From NCBI GenBank assembly GCA_023512835.1, contig CM042089.1, positions 20,340,438 to 20,404,437 on the forward strand: 64,000 nt of DNA, in the 5' to 3' direction. Under the pieces are notes generated by a model, which made no database searches, was not told the DNA's origin, and was given only the letters and a program-made list of their open reading frames with translations. This DNA is from Taxillus chinensis. Lineage: Eukaryota; Streptophyta; Magnoliopsida; Santalales; Loranthaceae. The translations under genes and the position numbers were made by a program. Within the stretch, counting starts at the first letter, position 1. Every line of letters begins with the position of its first letter. Of this stretch, positions 58,042-64,000 are shown one piece after another.

Positions 58042-58049
58042 ATATGGAT

Positions 58050-60007
58050 CCTGCATTTGATATCTTAATCAATATAATGAATAAAAAAATCTCATCCCTT
58101 GTTTGATAAACCCCCAAGTTATTTTAGTGATTTTTTTTACGATGATTAGAGGATGTTGGGAGCTTTCTTGGCACTCTCATAAACTCTCTCTCTTTCTCTA
58201 CAGCAACCAAAACATGTCATGTTTGAAGAAACAGTCTATGGTGCCATCAATTTAGGCCTCTATGAGGGCTATAGTTGTTTTGGGAGACAACGATGGGCGA
58301 ACATTTGGTGGCGGGGAGGAGGTTGGGGTGGTGGGCGAGGCTGAGGCTGAGAGCAGAAGCGGAAAGGAGGTTGTTGTGGTGGGCAAGACTAAGGTCGAGG
58401 GACGATAGAGGCGGCAAGGAGGTTATGGTAGTGGGCGAGACTGAAGTCGAGGGCCAACAAAGGCAACGATGTTGCACCGACAACAAAGAGGTGGTGGTGG
58501 TGGATGAGGTTGAGGTTAAGGGCTATGGAGATTCGACATCTTTGGTGGTGGCATGATGAGTGTGGAGGGGATGGCAGTGATGACTAATATAATTTGTAAG
58601 ATTATTTTAGTTATAAATTCATTCAAATTAGTACCCTAAATAGGATAATATTTTAAAACCTAATATATTGACGAAATAAACTTTTCTTTATACAACGTAC
58701 ATTCATTTTCATGGTAAAATTGCATTCTTTTATATGTTGTTTACCAAACAAAGGAATGGGGAATGATTTCATTCCATTCCTGCATACCAAATGTACTCTT
58801 AATGGATACAAGGAGAAAGCTAATTTAGCTCTAACAATTAGATTTTACTTTTGTGACAACTTGAATTTATCTAATTGTCCAATGACCATTAAGCTTTTGG
58901 CCATTGATTATATATTTGTCATTTCTCTTCAAGGATACATATATTTGCAAGTATGGCACACCGTCATATCTACTGCTTACATGTAAAAGATGTAGGTAAA
59001 TCACATCCGTACCTTATCATCTTCTAAGTTATGGCAATTTTTGATCCCTTATTTGATCTTTTCCACGCGCCTAGCCTAAGATAGGTGATTGATCCTTAAT
59101 TTTTGGTAGGCATTTCGTATTCAATGTGTTCATGCTTAAAATTCATTGAAACAGAACGTTTACTTTGCAAATAATATGAGCAATACAAAGAAAGATATAA
59201 AATATGAACTTAAGTTTATTATAACCATAAACACTTTGCAAATTTAAACACATAACACAATTAAACATATGACAATGTAAAACAAAAATGTTTTGATAAA
59301 ATAATTAAAAATCAAATTTCTAGTAAATCATTGTAAAAAAAAAAAATAACGCGATGGAAGGAAATCCTCTTTTCTTTCTTTCGTTTATACTATAATAATT
59401 GTTTTGCTCTCCACTGTTCTTTCAACATAAGAGAAACCACCCACCATTTCCCTAGAAAATTTTTGAATTAAAAAAATAGAAAAAATTATTTTTATTGTAA
59501 GAGTCCGTAAAATGAAAAATATTTTATTATTTTTAATCTTCACCTTTTCGTACCCGAAAATAACTAACCCCCAAACAGTCACGCCTCAAGTGTCTCAATT
59601 TCAACATCATCCGACATCCTAGAGGTGTAATTCCATAAATCCATGCAGTGCCGGTTAAAGGACCCGCAGGCGACATGGCGCCGCGCCTGCAGTTACAAAT
59701 TTTAAAAAAACAAAAACAAAAACAAATGCGGGCATCGCCAACAATACAAAAAATAATCAAATGGCCCTGGAAGAAATTTTTACATATATGTTGTTCGTAC
59801 AACAATGCCACAACAAAACAGTCGAAAAGAAGAACCATATACTCCTTTGATCCAGAAATGGGATGACTATAAATCACAAAACAATAATATTTGTATGACA
59901 CAATGAAGGACTACAACTGCTTTGGAAACTCATAAATCAATCCTCTCTCCCAACTCACGCGGCAGCCCGACTTTTAGGACCCGTAGTACCTCCTTGCACT
60001 TTCTAGC
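58050..60007. other. Intergenic between MITE and SYP61
   Basis: It contains a G-rich minisatellite (58311-58520) and otherwise AT-rich DNA. The last roughly 200-300 bases are probably 3' UTR of SYP61. Open stretches at 58711-58986 and 59533-59901 have no recognisable similarity. Confidence 0.5.
58311..58520. repeat. G-rich minisatellite, about 48-52-bp units
   Basis: Units start at 58311, 58359 and 58411, each beginning GCGG..AAGGAGGTT or similar, then GTGGTGGGC.AGACT, then AGGTCGAGGG. A fourth, more divergent part runs to about 58520 with GGTGGTGGTGG. Two of the units are 52 bases long. The repeat keeps frames open on both strands, but no protein is evident. Confidence 0.75.
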
Positions 60008-62679
60008 TCAAGTAAAGAATACCAATACAAACAGAACAATAAACAAAACTACCAAGAACAGTATCATCATTAACTGACCCTTCGCACTAGCCTTTTTCAT
60101 GACCATGGCTACCTTTTTCTGCAAAAACATAACACAAAGCCGCAATGATTAACAAAAAATAATTGATTGGCATTTCTCGCATCAAATTAGACAAAAACAG
60201 TCACCTGAACAAAATCAAGCCGATTGGTTGTACTGTCCATCTCTGTGCCTAAGTCATCAATAATCCTCTCCTATAGCAGCAGGCAAAAACCATCATGAAC
60301 AATATAGTTTATATCAACACGCCATGTTGAAGTTTCAAAAAAAAAATCGGAAACTTTGCATAAGCATCTGGAAACCCTAAACGGAAAAAGGATAATCTGC
60401 AGTTTTTACTATCAGGTAAGGAAGAAGAATTAATTCCCTACAAAATCTTACCTGTGCCAGGAGTTCCTCATGTATGGTTAGCCCAACACCTCCAATTCTC
60501 TCCACACTTGCACTAAGCTCATCCAGTTCTTCATCCTGTTGCCTATGCAATCAAATCAATAAACAATCAAATTCTCTAATATCATGTCTTTACATTTGAA
60601 AGAAATCAGCAAACAGCACTAAAATACAAAATAAATGAAACAATTATCATTTTGCATGGATAACCTTCCATCCTACGTCCAAGTACTACGAAAAAAAATC
60701 CCTTTCTAGATCATTTTCAAGAAAATTGCACTTCTTAAAAAGCCAAATTTTCAAACTAAGTTGAAAATACATACTCAATTTTAGGAAGCCAGAGATGCAG
60801 ACAAAACTTTGAAAAGGAAAGGAAGAAACAACAGGCGAAAGAGAGACACGAGAATGGAAACGAGAATACTTGATCAGAAGTAGCTGCCTATCAGACTCTG
60901 ACGATATGAAATCATCATTGTCTTGGGAACCATATTGGTTGGACTGATCTGTCTGATTAAAATTTGGCATCCTCATTAGTTCTCGTCGCATCCCATTAAC
61001 ACTGGAAGTGCCTTTTGCACTTGATTCCTTTCCAGCTACAACTTCCTTTTTCATAGTGCCCACCTAACAGAAGTAAAAAAAACCAAAGTTTAAAATGAAG
61101 TAAAGGGCAATACTTCTGGAAGATCATCTGAATATTTCTGTGAACTCAACTGTCCATCAGATCATACATTCAACAATAGCTACGAAATATTCTTCTTGTG
61201 GAGAAAAACATTCATTGCATCCAACATTTGATGATCAATGAAAAGGCTTAACAGAATATGAAACCTGAGTTCTTGCACTGCTAGTCCATCTCCTTCGGCT
61301 TTCAAGCTCAGCTTCATTAATTCCATACCAAGCAGGATCCTTTGCTGCCACAGCAATTGTTTTGTCCAATTCATCCACCTTCCTATCAAAAAGGTGGCCT
61401 TTCAGAACTGGGGAACAAGGTACAATTCTCAATGTGTAAAGCCAAGAGGCACAAGAGAACCCTATGCTACACGTGTTGGTATAGGATGGAAGAAATATAA
61501 ATGTGCTTGCACATTAACAGACAATATGATAGTTAACCACAAAAATAAATAAATAAATAAGAGCATCTATAAGGTAATAAAGGCAAACACATGCCTTGCC
61601 GTTCATTTATGCCATCCATCAGTTGTTATACCATAGAATAAATATCAACATATTTGCACATCAAAAGTCAAGATGAGAATTGAAAGAGTGAACCGCAAAA
61701 GTATACAGAATTTGTTTGATTTGCAGGAAGTAAATTAAAACAAAATTTCTAATTTCCTATAAAAGAAATTCTCGTGAATGTTTCTCCTAGATTAAGTACA
61801 AATTAACGTGTGCTTTGAATAAAAACTTTCTTAGTAAAATTACATTATTGCATTTGGTTCAATTAAAAATTTCCCATAAAAACACGTCAAGTAAAATGAC
61901 CCTTTATAGTTAATATTATTAGGACAACTACAATGTGGTGTTGACCACTACAAGGGTTGTGAAGGTATCATGGAAAAAGGAATTGTAGGATGGTGGTGCA
62001 AGAAAGTATGGTGTGGACGATTGTGTTCATCTTTAACATGAATTTTGAGAAAAAAAAAAAAAAAGCAGTTATAGATAATAATTAAAGAAGCAAATGAAAA
62101 ACGGATGGGGAAAAAAATCTAATAATTTCATTCTACAAAGAAGACATGCAAAAAGCATACACGCAATCATTCAATTTGAAAAAATAACAAATAGTGGGGG
62201 AGGGGAGAGTTTATATACAAGTCAAGGTTAAAAATTATTATTATATCTATAAGATTTTGGAAAATTACTTTAAAGTAATTTTAAACATCATCAAATTGTT
62301 ACTTTAAAGTAATTTTAAATATCAAATTATTATTATATTATTATATTATTATATCATCAAATTGTTGCAAACCAAACATGATAAAGTTCCATATAACTTT
62401 TCTGAGAATCTAATTTATTTTCAACAAAACCAAAAGAGCCCTAAATGTATATATAGTGACAAAGGAAATTTCATGCCCTGTCGTTTTAGTAGGAGGCTAG
62501 CAATCATAAATGAGTACCAACAAATAAATTGATCTGAGAAATACCTAATAATTCTGAAGATGTACCTGCCACTCAATGCTCTCAAAGCTGGCAAGCAGCT
62601 CCTTTGTGAGATTTACTTGCTCCCCAGTATCTGAAGGTATGCGTTCCCATTTGTGAAAGGTAGACTCCAGTTTTTCAAT
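60008..62679 (-). CDS. SYP61: Qc-SNARE syntaxin SYP61, all but the first exon
   Basis: Six exons on the minus strand join without phase conflict: 62566-62679, 61265-61378, 60870-61063, 60452-60542, 60205-60270 and 60008-60118. They give 229 residues to a TGA stop. The N-terminal helical (syntaxin-6-like) domain reads IEKLESTFHKWERIPSDTGE, SIEWQ|VDELDKTIAVAAKDP and AWYGINEAELESRRRW. The linker has RRELMRMPN. The Qc SNARE motif runs QQDEELDELSASVERIGGVG, then LTIHEELLAQERIIDDLGTE, the Gln of LLAQERI being the zero-layer residue, and MDSTTNRLDFVQ. A C-terminal hydrophobic anchor of about 20 residues follows KKASAKGQ. SYP61 acts at the trans-Golgi network/early endosome with SYP41-type partners in vesicle fusion. 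The exon start at 61378 uses AAG|GTG because the AG one step earlier would give a stop. The missing first exon (about 18-20 residues) should lie beyond 64000, as intron 1 is entered by a LINE relic. Confidence 0.94.
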
Positions 62680-63060
62680 CTATATGATTGCAATAAATAG
62701 TCAGGAAAATTTTATTATATAACATAGAACAACAACATAAATTCAGCATTCTTGGTCCTTATCCCTAAGGTGAAAGGGGAAGGGGCTACCCGTGTAAAGA
62801 ATTTCAAGGCGATCAGTCTGGTGCGAGTATCTACAAGATCATCTCCAAAATGCTTGCTAACAAACTCAAGAGGGTCCTTGACTTTTTGATAGGGCAGTTC
62901 AATTAAAAATTCCTCATGAGGGTCCTATGAAAAATGGGCTTCAGCAAGGGATGGGTGAAATGGATTTGATAGTGCATCTAGGTGATTTGTTTCACTAATG
63001 GAAGTGCCTACACTTTTTTGAAAACTTCCAAAGGCTTGAGGCAAGGGGATCTCCAGTCCA

Positions 63061-63105
63061 CCCAGTATCTGAAGGTATGCGTTCCCATTTGTGAAAGGTA
63101 GACTC
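63061..63105. repeat. 45-bp exact copy of a SYP61 exon segment inside the LINE
   Basis: Positions 63061-63105 are identical to 62623-62667, which lie in the SYP61 exon 62566-62679, in the same orientation and 438 bases apart. The copy stands exactly where the LINE reading jumps from the RQGD motif to a much later domain. See findings. Confidence 0.95.
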
Positions 63106-63260
63106 TTGTCTAAACTGCTGTTTTATTATCTCTCTTTATTGGGGGCAGCCGGATAAGGTCTTCAAGTTCCATTTAGCTAATTGGGATGTTCTGATAAAAG
63201 AATTTAGTTAATTGGGATGGATGTTAAAACGCCCTTTGAGCTAAGTGAAAGTGGCGTTTC

Positions 63261-63281
63261 GGGGGGGGGGGGGGGGGGGGG
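63261..63281. repeat. 21-base G homopolymer
   Basis: A pure G run in the LINE relic, following GTGGCGTTTC and preceding AATCAAGG. The true length may differ because such runs are hard to sequence. Confidence 0.9.
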
Positions 63282-64000
63282 AATCAAGGAAGGGTCTATT
63301 ACAGTGTTTCAAGCGAGGGGGCTGGAATGTCCACTAGTCACTCTGCCTAGGATTGGAAGCTTGAGGAATTTTTTACATTCTTAGAGGAATTATATTATCG
63401 TGTTATTATCTATGGTCAGCAAGACTATGGTTCGAAGCATGAGAAATTTACAATCAAAAGCTGTTCTCAATTGGTTTCGTGGTGGGATCAATGCAATTGG
63501 GGCAGGGAGAAGTGATGGACACACATCTAGTGAACCACAGTTCCCACGTGAGTTGCTTTTTCCACCCAGGAGGCGCTTGGGTAAAAGCTCTCACTTTTGA
63601 TTAGCTTAGGGGAGGGTGTCCCAATGGTAAGCAGATGCCCATTGTGCAAATGCTCAGGGAAACATGTTAACTACCTTGCATTGCCCGTGGTCCAAACAAC
63701 TCTTTTGTTTATGCGGCATGCCATTGTGTGGGTGCATTAGGAATGGATGGCCCAGGGATTAAGGCTTGGAATGGTTTGAGGGGCCAGGGCAAGATTGTTC
63801 AAACATGCTATTCATTTGGATGTTTTCTAGGTAATGTGGAAGGAGTGGAATAAGATTGCTCAATCAAGGGAGAAGAAGATTAGTGATTTAGGTACTATAA
63901 AGAATATTAGGAGCCGCAATTACAAGATTTTAATAAAAGATACCAATATCAAATTATAAAGGTGGAAGAAATTTTTTGACTAGCTCTTCAACAACTACTG

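Larger units (their letters stand above)
62760..64000 (+). mobile_element. LINE (L1-type) relic in SYP61 intron 1, internally deleted
   Basis: Plus-strand frames show reverse transcriptase pieces: VKNFKAISL (like NFRPISL) at about 62795, then IYKIISKMLANKLKRVLDFL and IGQF to about 62905, and KTSKGLRQGDLQS (like RGLRQGDPLSP) at about 63020-63058. After a 45-base foreign segment follow YWGQPDKVFKFHLANWDVLI (63142-63201) and YYRVIIYGQQDYGSK (about 63391-63440), which belong to the region well after the RT domain. A zf-RVT-like C.LCKCSGKHVNYLAL..CPW lies at about 63630-63695. The parts with the catalytic (F/Y)ADD motif are gone. Frameshifts and stops are frequent; it is inactive. It lies antisense to SYP61 and runs off the window. 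Confidence 0.8.

Noticed and set aside
1..64000. CRISPR arrays, operons, prophage or organelle inserts
   Set aside because: No regularly spaced identical repeats, no compact co-directional gene sets and no plastid or mitochondrial genes were seen; all gene structures are nuclear and plant-type.

Overview
This is nuclear DNA from a flowering plant, most likely a eudicot. The evidence is spliced genes with GT/AG introns, long AT-rich intergenic tracts, many short inverted-repeat transposons, and plant-specific genes: a Rubisco assembly chaperone, an AT-hook AHL protein and a plant-type Qc-SNARE. No bacterial, organellar or CRISPR-like feature was seen.

Layout. Positions 1-5575 hold the 3' part of a METTL/Trm140-like methyltransferase gene (+ strand; its SAM-binding exons lie outside the window). 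A decayed copia element sits antisense in one of its introns. From 5.6 to 20 kb there is no intact gene, only MITEs, three copia relics or fragments, a PTI1-like kinase pseudogene and a GRAS/HAM-like transcription factor pseudogene. An intact AHL19-like gene lies at 20260-21108 (-). From 21.7 to 41.6 kb there is again no intact gene: copia gag and gypsy LTR relics, tandem duplications and MITEs. From 41.7 to 47.2 kb lies a five-exon gene for a conserved plant protein of unknown function; its 3.9-kb first intron carries a degenerate tandem repeat. From 47.2 to 53 kb is a repeat cluster: a gypsy-like LTR, a C-rich tract split by an insertion, and a near-palindromic foldback element with a nested 153-bp element. 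From 53 to 64 kb is the densest gene region: cyclophilin (+), RAF1 (-) and SYP61 (-, first exon outside the window), with a hAT-type MITE between RAF1 and SYP61 and a LINE relic in the first intron of SYP61.

The genes are independent housekeeping or regulatory loci, not a pathway cluster. They act in tRNA modification, chromatin-linked transcription control, proline isomerisation, Rubisco assembly in the chloroplast and trans-Golgi/endosome membrane fusion. I found no undescribed multi-gene system. The most unusual observations concern genome dynamics: a 45-bp exact copy of a SYP61 exon segment sitting as apparent filler DNA in a deletion scar of the neighbouring LINE; a foldback element of about 0.96 kb interrupted near its centre by a second element with a precise 6-bp duplication; and a hAT-type MITE with a perfect 8-bp target duplication that contains a tRNA-like pol III promoter.
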